Origin: UTCHB3 sp964371075 | GTDB lineage: Bacteria > Bacteroidota > Ignavibacteria > Ignavibacteriales > Ignavibacteriaceae | NCBI GenBank assembly: GCA_964371075.1 | Contig: CAYJKN010000006.1 | Span: 124,001-188,000, forward strand | DNA length: 64,000 nucleotides | Direction: 5' to 3' | The notes under the pieces: generated by a model | The model's input: only the letters and a program-made list of their open reading frames with translations | What the model was told of the DNA's origin: nothing | The model's database searches: none | Position numbers and translations under genes: made by a program | Part shown: positions 16,582 to 24,512 of the stretch, one piece after another | How the letters are laid out: each line of letters begins with the position of its first letter | Position numbering within the stretch: position 1 is the first letter of the stretch

Positions 16582-16707
16582 AAGTCGCATTATCCGGGGT
16601 TAAAATTTTTTAAAATATATTAAAGTATAACATTCAGTAATACAGTCTATCTGGTTTTTCAAAAAATAGATAGGTGAGTTTACTTAAACAATCACTTAAA
16701 TATAAAA

Positions 16708-17421
16708 TTAAAAAGTTTTAACCTTGATTTTATTATTAAAAAAATGTTGGTAGTCCTGGTACGGCTTCCAGTCACCGCCCCATTTCCAACCATTTTTGAT
16801 AAAGATTTTATAGATCAGTGCTTTTCTGTGGATTGTGCCATTTTTGGTGATATCATATTTTGCTCCTTTTGGTGATACTCTTTTGCCTGATACAAACGGG
16901 TTCCAAAATGGATTGATATCGAGGGCAAGACCGTAGGCGTGTTTACTCATGCTCCGGGTTCCGGAGACTAATCGATAGTTGAAGCTTGATGTATTGTTGT
17001 TAACCATTGAGCTGTCATCTGACCATTTATATTTACTCATCGGTTCGATTTTTTCAATTACAAACCCCGAATCCGCAATTTCTTTGAATATTAACCTTAT
17101 CTGAGTTGCAACTTCTTTGTGTACAATTAACCATGCTTCTTTTCTGTTGCCGTCAGGGTTAAGAAATTGTACTTTTACAGCAGTAAGTATTTCCGCAAGC
17201 TTGTCACTTTTTTTCTTATTGATAATTTTGAGATCCACCAGCGACTTTAATTCCCCTGCTAAAAAGTCTTTCGCTTCTTTTAAGCTGTCTTTTTTTGTTA
17301 CATGCGATCCAATAGTTGAGTCTTTAGCGACAACTTTTGATGGAGTGGCAGATCTTTCAGTTGCAGGTGAGCAAGAGATCAACAACAGTGAAAGTGAGAA
17401 TTTTAATATCCAGCCGGTCAT
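16708..17421 (-). CDS. M15-family D-Ala-D-Ala-type carboxypeptidase lipoprotein
   Basis: The 237-aa product starts with a lipobox-like signal (LLLISC, Cys17). Its C-terminal half has the M15 metallopeptidase zinc motifs: SKHAYGLALDINP supplies His and Asp, and YQDYQHFF supplies the second His. The middle part (about residues 80-140) binds the peptide in related proteins. The family trims peptidoglycan stem peptides in the periplasm. The start overlaps the stop of the small upstream membrane-protein gene (ATGA), so the two are translationally coupled. Confidence 0.85.
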   Translation of the reverse strand: MTGWILKFSLSLLLISCSPATERSATPSKVVAKDSTIGSHVTKKDSLKEAKDFLAGELKSLVDLKIINKKKSDKLAEILTAVKVQFLNPDGNRKEAWLIVHKEVATQIRLIFKEIADSGFVIEKIEPMSKYKWSDDSSMVNNNTSSFNYRLVSGTRSMSKHAYGLALDINPFWNPFVSGKRVSPKGAKYDITKNGTIHRKALIYKIFIKNGWKWGGDWKPYQDYQHFFNNKIKVKTF

Positions 17422-17588
17422 TTATTCCTCATATATTTATAATACTCAAATAACAACCCAACCAAAAGAGAAATGCCCATTATGGCAACTGCCACAGCAA
17501 ATCCATTACCTACCTGTTTTGTAATAATCATCGAGAGGATTAATCCTGCGGCGAGTGAGAGACCAAGATATCTTCCGGGTTTTTGCAT
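17418..17588 (-). CDS. 56-aa two-helix membrane protein
   Basis: ATG at 17586-17588 on the minus strand opens 56 codons, ending in TGA that overlaps the ATG of the M15 peptidase gene. The peptide has two hydrophobic helices (LGLSLAAGLILSMII and GFAVAVAIMGISLLVGLL) and a basic tail ending KYMRNK. I do not recognise the family. The four-base overlap with a clear gene is the best evidence that it is translated. Confidence 0.6.
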   Translation of the reverse strand: MQKPGRYLGLSLAAGLILSMIITKQVGNGFAVAVAIMGISLLVGLLFEYYKYMRNK

Positions 17589-17690
17589 AAATTCTGCTTC
17601 TTGTTGTTATTCTTGTAAATTTGCTACTGAAATTTAATTTATTTTTCATTGTTAAGTGATAACATAAACCGCGGTAAAAACGACTAAAAG

Positions 17691-18902
17691 ATGGCAAGAA
17701 TACATAACAACCTGTTAGAAGCAGTATTAAGAATTATAAAAAGCACGATACTCGAGAATCGTTATGCTGATTCTGTGATCAATTTTATCCTTAAAACCAA
17801 TCCAAAATGGGGAGCGAGGGATCGAAAATTCATCGCTGAGACCTCCTACGAAATTATCCGAAACTTAAGACTGATCTCTTACGCAGCCTCTACGGGAACA
17901 ACAAACGAAGAGCAATTCAGGAAGATTATAACTGCCTATCTTTTTATAGTAAGATTAAGTGATGAGGCGCAGCTGGGAGAAGTTGGACTAAAAAAAGATA
18001 AACTTCTTCAGAGATACGAAGAGGGGAAACAAACTCGAAAGATTAGAGAATCAGTACCGGACTGGTTGGATGAATTTGGGGAGCAGCAGTTGGGAGCACG
18101 CTGGGAGAAAGAGTTGAGTGCTCTTAACAAAGAGGCAGAAGTGGTGCTCCGGGTGAACACTATAAAAACCACAAAGAAATTTCTTAAGGACAAATTCGCC
18201 GAACAAGAGATTAAGGCGATCGAAGTTCCCCATAATCCTGATGCATTGGTTCTTGAAGAAAGAAAAAATCTTTTCCTTCTTGATGAGTTTAAAAAAGGTT
18301 TTTTTGAGATACAGGATGCTTCTTCACAACATGTTGCCTATTTCTCGGGTGTGGAGCCGGGGATGCGTGTTATAGATGCATGTGCAGGTGCCGGCGGCAA
18401 ATCTCTACACATGGCAGCATTGATGAAAAACAAAGGGAAGATACTTTGCCTCGATACAGAAGAACGAAAACTGATTGAGCTGAAAAAAAGATCAAAAAGA
18501 AACGGTATCTCAATAATCGAAACGAAGGCTATTGACAGTACAAAAGTAATAAAACGTCTTGCCGAGAGTGCTGATCTTGTTCTTCTTGATGTTCCATGTT
18601 CAGGTCTTGGTGTTATCCGAAGAAATCCGGATGCCAAATGGAAACTAAAAAAAGAACGAATTGAAGAACTGATCAAAATTCAAGCAGAGATACTTTCTTC
18701 TTACTCAAACATGGTTAAAAAAGGTGGAAAGTTAATTTATGTTACATGCAGCATTCTTCCTTCTGAGAATGAATTACAAATCAAAAAATTCCTTGAGTCC
18801 CATAAAGATCAATTTAAGTTAATCGAAGAGAAAACAATCTCACCGGCAGAATCCGGATTCGATGGCTTTTATATGGCGAAACTCATTAGATTAATGCAGT
18901 AA
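17691..18902 (+). CDS. rsmB: 16S rRNA (cytosine-C5)-methyltransferase, RsmB/Sun family
   Basis: The 403-aa protein has an N-terminal NusB-like helical region (RDRKFIAETSYEIIRNLR) and a SAM-dependent methyltransferase domain. The SAM-binding motif is DACAGAGGKSLHMA. The catalytic cysteine motifs are DVPCSGLG and VTCSILPSEN. RsmB methylates C967 of 16S rRNA (E. coli numbering). The last codons and stop (ATG CAG TAA) fall inside a short intergenic repeat, so the C-terminal residues are repeat-encoded. The call at RsmB rather than another RsmB/NOP2 family member rests on the NusB-like N-terminus. Confidence 0.9.
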   Translation: MARIHNNLLEAVLRIIKSTILENRYADSVINFILKTNPKWGARDRKFIAETSYEIIRNLRLISYAASTGTTNEEQFRKIITAYLFIVRLSDEAQLGEVGLKKDKLLQRYEEGKQTRKIRESVPDWLDEFGEQQLGARWEKELSALNKEAEVVLRVNTIKTTKKFLKDKFAEQEIKAIEVPHNPDALVLEERKNLFLLDEFKKGFFEIQDASSQHVAYFSGVEPGMRVIDACAGAGGKSLHMAALMKNKGKILCLDTEERKLIELKKRSKRNGISIIETKAIDSTKVIKRLAESADLVLLDVPCSGLGVIRRNPDAKWKLKKERIEELIKIQAEILSSYSNMVKKGGKLIYVTCSILPSENELQIKKFLESHKDQFKLIEEKTISPAESGFDGFYMAKLIRLMQ

Positions 18903-18927
18903 TGCAGTAATCCAATAATGCAGTAAT
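18893..18927. repeat. TGCAGTAAT-type short AT-rich repeat
   Basis: TGCAGTAATGCAGTAATCC followed by AATAATGCAGTAAT repeats the units seen at 3019-3053. It overlaps the last codons and the stop of rsmB. Confidence 0.6.
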
Positions 18928-18939
18928 TTTTAATAGTTT

Positions 18940-19080
18940 CACTGATTCTCACGGATTTGACACGGATTTTCACGGATGGATTTATTATTCCTCTCTTTGC
19001 GTCCTCTGCGCCCTTCGCGGTTTCTCTCAATCTCTCCTCTGTGTGCTCTGAGTGCTCTGTGGTTTAATCAACCCTTTGAG
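18940..19080. repeat. Intergenic CGGAT- and CTCTG-phased repeat region
   Basis: Two simple patterns follow each other. CACGGAT units at about 11-base spacing (about 18950-18980) are followed by units such as CGTCCTCTGCGCCCTTCGCG and CTCTGTGTGCTCTGAGTG up to about 19065. No ORF is present. It resembles the region at 7560-7680 and fills much of the gap between rsmB and mraZ. Confidence 0.5.
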
Positions 19081-19225
19081 GTTTAATTCCAAATTTCCCT
19101 CCATTCCTCTTCCATCAAATCGAATAAAACCATTCTAATTATAGATTTACCCCTCATTGTTTTACCAATTTTATAACACAAAACCACCCGTTGAAAAATT
19201 TATTTTAACTTTTTTTCAAATATGC

Positions 19226-19254
19226 TTGACTATTTGCGAAAAATTTAATAAGTT
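19226..19254 (+). promoter_or_regulatory. Likely promoter of the dcw cluster
   Basis: A -35-like TTGACT (19226-19231) is followed at about 16-17 bases by an AT-rich -10-like ATAAGT (about 19248-19253). It lies directly upstream of the TGGG repeats and about 75 bases before the mraZ start. It is the only candidate promoter seen before this tightly packed cluster. Confidence 0.5.
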
Positions 19255-19255
19255 T

Positions 19256-19280
19256 TGGGGTGAAGTGTGGAAAAGTGGGT
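19256..19280 (+). promoter_or_regulatory. MraZ-type operator (three TGGGN-like direct repeats)
   Basis: TGGGG (19256-19260), TGTGG (19266-19270) and TGGGT (19276-19280) are direct repeats separated by exactly five bases each. This is the arrangement described for MraZ binding sites (TGGGN repeats, 5-base spacers). The middle unit has one mismatch. The site lies just after the predicted promoter and 46 bases before mraZ, as expected for autoregulation of the cluster. Confidence 0.65.
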
Positions 19281-19326
19281 AAGTTGCCCACAAAAAACCC
19301 CAAAAACAAATAAAAGGACCGCCTTA

Positions 19327-19794
19327 GTGTTCAAAGGACACTTTTTACACAATTTAGACTCCAAAAACCGTATCAGTATTCCTTCGAAACTGAAACGGTT
19401 TATCAGTCCGGCTGCTGAGAACACCCTGGTACTTACCAAGGGTGTGGGTCTCGATGAGGTAGGTCATTGTATAGATCTGTTTCCTAAGGATTTATTTGCA
19501 ACGATCGAGGAAAATCTTTCGAAATTGAACCAGTACAATAAAAACCATGCAAGATTCATTAGAGTCTTTCTTCACAGTGCTGAAGAGCAAACCATGGATG
19601 GTCAATCCCGAGTGATAATTCCTCCACATCTTCTTGAATATGCAAAAATTGAGAAGGATGTGCTGATTCTCGGCTCATTAAACAAAATTGAGTTTTGGAA
19701 TCCGGTGATCTATGAGCAATATGAAAAGGCTTCTTTGGACAGCTTTGAAGACATTGCCGAAAATGTGATGCAAATAAATGGACAAATTTCATAG
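19327..19794 (+). CDS. mraZ: Transcriptional regulator MraZ
   Basis: The 155-aa protein has the two AbrB-like MraZ motifs. The first is FKGHFLHNLDSKNRISIPSK at the N-terminus and the second DGQSRVIIPPHLLEYAKI near residue 85. MraZ is a ring-forming DNA-binding regulator of the dcw cluster. The longest frame begins at 19267, but the conserved N-terminus shows that GTG 19327 (with AAAGGA upstream) is the start. This leaves the operator repeats untranslated. Its end overlaps rsmH by 17 bases. Confidence 0.93.
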   Translation: MFKGHFLHNLDSKNRISIPSKLKRFISPAAENTLVLTKGVGLDEVGHCIDLFPKDLFATIEENLSKLNQYNKNHARFIRVFLHSAEEQTMDGQSRVIIPPHLLEYAKIEKDVLILGSLNKIEFWNPVIYEQYEKASLDSFEDIAENVMQINGQIS

Positions 19795-20701
19795 CCCTGT
19801 ATTATTAAAAGAATCTGTTGAACATCTGATTACAGACAAAGACGGAGCATATTTTGATGGTACTTTTGGATTTGGCGGGCATTCGAGAAGATTTCTCGAA
19901 CAGCTCAGTCAAAGCGCTTTATTAATCGGGACAGATCTCGATCAAATCGTTTTTAATCAATCCCTCGAAAATTTTTCTCAAGACAGCCGTGTCAGACTTT
20001 ACAATTTCAATTTTACAAAAATTGGAGTTGCAGCCCGACTTGAGTCTGTTGAGGGTTTTACCGGCATTTTTGCAGATCTAGGTGTTTCATCCTATCAACT
20101 CGATAATGAGGAGGAGGGATTTTCCTACAGGATGACAGCACCTCTCGACCTTAGAATGAACAAAGCTGAGGGAATAGCTGCACATGAGATCGTAAATAAT
20201 GCTGAGGCGCATGACCTTGCAAAGATATTCCGTGAATTTGGAGAAGAAATCCAAAGTGGATACATCGCAAGTCTTATTGTAAAACAGAGGAAAATTAAAC
20301 CGTTTAAAACTACCACCGACCTTGCCAAACTGATTGAGGATGTTACTCCTCAGCGGTTTCTTTTTAAACGGTTGTCAAGGGTTTTTCAAGCACTTAGAAT
20401 CGCCGTGAACAAAGAACTCGACTCGTTGAGAGAATTTCTTGAAGAGTCGGTCCCTCTGCTTAAACCCGGTGGAAGAATTGTGGTACTCACATATCACTCA
20501 CTTGAAGACAGAATTGTAAAAGATTTTTTTAAGGAAGAAGAGAAGGGGTGCATTTGTCCGCCGAATTTTCCGGTTTGCAATTGCAGTAAAGAGCAAACTC
20601 TTAAAATTATTACAAAAAAACCGGTATCCCCATCGATTGCCGAGATTCACGAAAATCGCAGAGCAAGAAGTGGTAAACTTAGAGCAGCCGAAAGAATCTG
20701 A
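19778..20701 (+). CDS. rsmH: 16S rRNA (cytosine(1402)-N4)-methyltransferase
   Basis: The 307-aa product has the RsmH/MraW signature segments: HSPVLLKESVEHL at the N-terminus, the SAM site DGTFGFGGHSR, LGVSSYQLDNEEEGFSYR, and VLTYHSLEDRIVKDFF near the C-terminus. It methylates N4 of C1402 in the ribosomal P site. Its usual position after mraZ is kept. A 17-base overlap with mraZ and a 3-base gap to ftsL indicate one transcript. Confidence 0.95.
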   Translation: MDKFHSPVLLKESVEHLITDKDGAYFDGTFGFGGHSRRFLEQLSQSALLIGTDLDQIVFNQSLENFSQDSRVRLYNFNFTKIGVAARLESVEGFTGIFADLGVSSYQLDNEEEGFSYRMTAPLDLRMNKAEGIAAHEIVNNAEAHDLAKIFREFGEEIQSGYIASLIVKQRKIKPFKTTTDLAKLIEDVTPQRFLFKRLSRVFQALRIAVNKELDSLREFLEESVPLLKPGGRIVVLTYHSLEDRIVKDFFKEEEKGCICPPNFPVCNCSKEQTLKIITKKPVSPSIAEIHENRRARSGKLRAAERI

Positions 20702-20704
20702 TTA

Positions 20705-21034
20705 GTGAAAAAATCTTATAAAAAAAATATACTCTGGTTTCTGTTCTTCGCCTCGTGCATCGGGGTAATGGCATATTATTATATAAGCATCAATCTTGTG
20801 AATACAAAACTTTCGAAACAGATTGATGATTTGAAAGCTGAAATTAAAATTGAACAGTCGAATGTCAATTCATATAAAGCGGTGTTCGACAAACTGGTTT
20901 CCAAAGAACAGATAGTGCCCTTGGCAGAATCCAAGTTGGGACTTATTACAAGTTTTGATTCTACAGGAACAATTACACTTTCTCAGCAAGAAATTGAAGA
21001 ATTTGAAAACAAGATTAACTATCTAAATGAATAG
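20705..21034 (+). CDS. ftsL: FtsL/DivIC-like cell-division protein
   Basis: The 109-aa protein has a short basic cytoplasmic start, one membrane helix (about residues 9-29, ILWFLFFASCIGVMAYYYI) and a coiled-coil stretch (LSKQIDDLKAEIKIEQ). A short extracellular tail follows. This is the FtsL layout, and its position between rsmH and ftsI fixes the assignment. It would form the FtsQ-L-B divisome sub-complex. Sequence conservation is weak, as is usual for FtsL. The start is GTG, and the end overlaps ftsI by 8 bases. Confidence 0.82.
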   Translation: MKKSYKKNILWFLFFASCIGVMAYYYISINLVNTKLSKQIDDLKAEIKIEQSNVNSYKAVFDKLVSKEQIVPLAESKLGLITSFDSTGTITLSQQEIEEFENKINYLNE

Positions 21035-23033
21035 CAACAGACTTCTGATTATAAATGGAATTATGGCAGTATTTTTTCTGATACTGCTTACCAGGATAAT
21101 TGTAGTTCAGGTGGTTAAGGCAGACGATTATTCATATTTTGCCAAAAAACAGCAGACAGGTGTTGAACCACTTGCCGCAAGCAGGGGATCAATCTATGAC
21201 AGAAACGGGACCATACTGGTTTACAGTAAAGATCAGGTCTCATTTTATGTGGATCCACGATTAGCGAAAAAATTCAAAAAAGATTCACTGATTGCGAAGG
21301 TGTTAGCGGATTCAATTGGAGGGACTTATGGATTTTACAAAGGGAAGATTGATTCTGCAAAAAAGATCTTTTGCATTATAAACAAAGTTGATGCAAAGCT
21401 CGCTCATAAACTCAAAAATGTTGTTTATGACGGTTTGATCTACACTGAAGATCCAACAAGGGTTTATGAATATGCAAGTCTGGCATCTCATGTAATTGGA
21501 TTTGTCAATTATGAAAAAACCGGGACAGACGGAATAGAAGCCACTTTTGAAAACCAACTCAAAGGTAAGGCCGGTAGTAGATTTGTTTTAAAAGACGGCA
21601 CAGGGTCGGTTATGTCGGTTCTTAATGAGAACTACAAAGAAGCCCAACCGGGTCAAAACATTGTTTTAACAATCGACAGAGCACTACAAAATGCTTTGGA
21701 GGTGGAATTGGAAGCCGGAGTTAAGGCTGCCAAAGCGGAAAATGCCACCGGCATCATTATGGACCCAAACACGGGTGAAATTCTGGCGCTTGCAAATTAT
21801 TCAGGTTACGAACCGGGAAATTATAAAAAATACAGCAATGAGATAAGAAGAAACAAAGCCATATCTGATGTTTATGAGCCGGGCTCAACATTTAAGGGTA
21901 TTGCAATGGCGGGAATTCTGGATAAAAAACTTGTAACACCAGCCACTTCAATCAACACCGAAAACGGCGTTTACAATTTTATGGGCGGAACGATAAAAGA
22001 TCATCACGGTGCTGCTACCATGACAGTTAGGGAAATCCTTCGGTTCTCAAGCAACATCGGAATGGTGAAACTCTCCCAAAAAATGGATAAAGATGAGTTT
22101 TATACCTATATCAGAAGTTTTGGTTTTGGAAATTACACTTATCTTGGGTTACCCGGCGAAGTGAAGGGAAGACTTGGTTTACCTTCCGAATGGTCGGGAC
22201 CAACAAAAGGGACAATGTCTTATGGTTATGGCATCTCGGTGACGCCCATTCAACTTATAACTGCATATTCTGCTTTGATAAATGGTGGATATCTCTACAA
22301 ACCATACCTGGTGAAAGAGATCAGGGATGTAAAGGGAAATGTAACTGAAGCAAATTCGCCAAAAAGAATCAGACCTGTGATCACCGAAGAGACCTCAAAA
22401 TTGATGAGAGACCTGCTTCTTGATGTGGTTGAAAAAGGGACGGGAAAACGGGCTAAAATTGATGGGATTCAAATTGGTGGAAAAACAGGCACTTCGCGAA
22501 AAATCGTGGATGGCAAATATTCAAAAGAGAGATATAATTCCTCTTTTGTTGGCTTTTTCCCCGCGGATAATCCAAAATACATCTGTTTGATTCTTGTGAA
22601 CACACCTAAAAGTGTGGGGATAACAGGTGGTGAAGTGGCAGCACCGGTCTTTAAAAACATTGTAAAGAGAATTATTTCGATTGATCCTTCCATCGGGAAA
22701 AATGTAAATCTCGAAAAGCTCAATAAAGAGAACGACGAGGAAATTATAAAACCTGAGTATCAAGAAGAAGAAATTGATATCGAATCTGATACAGAAATAG
22801 AGATTAAAAAAGTGGATTACAGATCAGTTGATCTCAATGAAATGCCAAATCTTAAAGGAGTTTCCTTAAAAGATGCAATTTCTATTATGAGAAAGCTTGG
22901 ATTGGATTTCACATGTACAGGATCCGGACGGGTGGTTGAACAGAGCATTAAACCGGGCAAAAGAATTAATAAAGGTATGAAAATTCAATTGAAACTGCAG
23001 GAAAAAGCATTTTCAGGAGCTAATATTTATTAA
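21027..23033 (+). CDS. ftsI: Peptidoglycan transpeptidase FtsI/PBP3 with C-terminal PASTA domain
   Basis: The 668-aa product has an N-terminal membrane helix, a PBP dimerisation domain (AASRGSIYDRNG) and the transpeptidase domain. Its active-site motifs are GSTFKG (Ser and Lys near residue 289), SSN (about 341) and KTGT (about 486). A charged linker of Glu, Asp and Lys leads to a PASTA domain at about 605-665 (MPNLKGVSLKDAISIMRKLG). It crosslinks septal peptidoglycan. The PASTA domain resembles Spo0VD- and PBP2x-type proteins and may bind peptidoglycan fragments. It overlaps ftsL and abuts murE without a gap. Confidence 0.95.
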   Translation: MNSNRLLIINGIMAVFFLILLTRIIVVQVVKADDYSYFAKKQQTGVEPLAASRGSIYDRNGTILVYSKDQVSFYVDPRLAKKFKKDSLIAKVLADSIGGTYGFYKGKIDSAKKIFCIINKVDAKLAHKLKNVVYDGLIYTEDPTRVYEYASLASHVIGFVNYEKTGTDGIEATFENQLKGKAGSRFVLKDGTGSVMSVLNENYKEAQPGQNIVLTIDRALQNALEVELEAGVKAAKAENATGIIMDPNTGEILALANYSGYEPGNYKKYSNEIRRNKAISDVYEPGSTFKGIAMAGILDKKLVTPATSINTENGVYNFMGGTIKDHHGAATMTVREILRFSSNIGMVKLSQKMDKDEFYTYIRSFGFGNYTYLGLPGEVKGRLGLPSEWSGPTKGTMSYGYGISVTPIQLITAYSALINGGYLYKPYLVKEIRDVKGNVTEANSPKRIRPVITEETSKLMRDLLLDVVEKGTGKRAKIDGIQIGGKTGTSRKIVDGKYSKERYNSSFVGFFPADNPKYICLILVNTPKSVGITGGEVAAPVFKNIVKRIISIDPSIGKNVNLEKLNKENDEEIIKPEYQEEEIDIESDTEIEIKKVDYRSVDLNEMPNLKGVSLKDAISIMRKLGLDFTCTGSGRVVEQSIKPGKRINKGMKIQLKLQEKAFSGANIY

Positions 23034-24512
23034 ATGAGACTTAACGAAATACTGGATCACTTAACTGTTATTCAACTCACAGGCGATTTTTTCGCTAATG
23101 AGATAACAGGGATCTATTACAACTCGGCTAAAGTTACAAAAGATTCCATTTTTGTTGCCGTTAAGGGTTACAAAACTGATGGTCACCGTTTTGCCATGGA
23201 TGCCTTCAGCAAAGGAGCAGCCGCAATCATTGTTGAAGACCTTCATTCAATTCCCGATGAGATTTTTAGACGGAGTGGGCAGGCTAAAATTGTTGTGGCA
23301 GACACTCGCAAAGCACTCGCTCAAATTTCAGCAGCATATTATGGATTTCCATCAAAAAAACTGAGATTGTTTGGTGTAACGGGCACAAAGGGAAAGACCA
23401 CCACATCGTTTTTGATCAAAAATATTCTTAAAAAAGCGGGACACAAGACAGGTCTTATTGGCACGATTGCAAATATGATCGGTGATGAAAAAGTGCCAAC
23501 CGAGCTCACAACCCCTGAATCTGTTGAATTAAATGCACTTTTTGCCCGTATGGTAAATGAAGGATGCACAGCCGCGGTAATGGAGGCATCATCCCATTCC
23601 CTTTATCTTAAAAGGACTTTTGGACTTGATTTTGATGGAGCTGTTTTTACCAATCTTTCAAGCGAACACAGAGATTTCCATGAAACCATGGATGATTATG
23701 CCACTGCAAAAAAATTACTTTTTGATGAGTTAAAAACGGGAGTGCCTGCGGTTTACAACATCGATGATGAGTATGGATGTTTCATCACCAAAGACACAAA
23801 CGGCAGAAAAGTCAGCTTTGGTAAACTCGGCGGAAATTACCGGCTTGAGGATATCACTTTCGATTTTAGTGGAACTTCATTCACACTGGATCACAATGGT
23901 ATAAAAACCGATCTAAGAACCGCTCTGGTGGGTGAGTTTAATGCCTACAACGCTGCGGCAGCTTATGTTTTGATGGTTGAAGCTGGTTTTGACAAAGATC
24001 TGGTAGCAGAGGGAATTGCAGAAGCACCACAAGTGGATGGCAGATTTGAACTGATAAAATCGGGAAATAAAAAAGTACTTGTAGACTATGCACACAGCCC
24101 CGGGGCACTTGAGCAAGTGTTGATAAGCATTAACAAACTTGCAGGTGAATCGCCGATCTACACAGTGATTGGCTGTGGTGGAAACCGCGACAAAACAAAA
24201 CGACCTGTTATGGGAAGAATTGCAGCCGAAATGTCAACAGTTGCAGTAATCACAAGTGATAATCCAAGAGATGAAGACCCTGATGAGATCGTTAAAGAAG
24301 TGGTTGCAGGTATTTCGACAGATAACTTGATTGTTTGTACAGATCGCGAAGAAGCAATTAAGAGAGCAATAAACGAGAGTCCCGATAATGCAATCATACT
24401 TATTGCCGGAAAAGGGCACGAGGACTACCAGATTATTAAAGGGGTGAAATATCATTTTTCAGACCGTGAAATGACAAACAAATATCTGTTTGGCAACGGG
24501 GAGCAGAATTGA
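23034..24512 (+). CDS. murE: UDP-MurNAc-L-Ala-D-Glu:meso-diaminopimelate ligase
   Basis: The 492-aa Mur ligase has the ATP-binding loop GVTGTKGKTTTSFL, the central-domain motif TNLSSEHRDFH, and the C-terminal motif DNPRDEDP. DNPR is the signature of meso-diaminopimelate-adding MurE, so the stem peptide is of the A2pm type. It acts in the cytoplasm. The start ATG follows the ftsI stop immediately. The end overlaps murF by 4 bases. Confidence 0.96.
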   Translation: MRLNEILDHLTVIQLTGDFFANEITGIYYNSAKVTKDSIFVAVKGYKTDGHRFAMDAFSKGAAAIIVEDLHSIPDEIFRRSGQAKIVVADTRKALAQISAAYYGFPSKKLRLFGVTGTKGKTTTSFLIKNILKKAGHKTGLIGTIANMIGDEKVPTELTTPESVELNALFARMVNEGCTAAVMEASSHSLYLKRTFGLDFDGAVFTNLSSEHRDFHETMDDYATAKKLLFDELKTGVPAVYNIDDEYGCFITKDTNGRKVSFGKLGGNYRLEDITFDFSGTSFTLDHNGIKTDLRTALVGEFNAYNAAAAYVLMVEAGFDKDLVAEGIAEAPQVDGRFELIKSGNKKVLVDYAHSPGALEQVLISINKLAGESPIYTVIGCGGNRDKTKRPVMGRIAAEMSTVAVITSDNPRDEDPDEIVKEVVAGISTDNLIVCTDREEAIKRAINESPDNAIILIAGKGHEDYQIIKGVKYHFSDREMTNKYLFGNGEQN

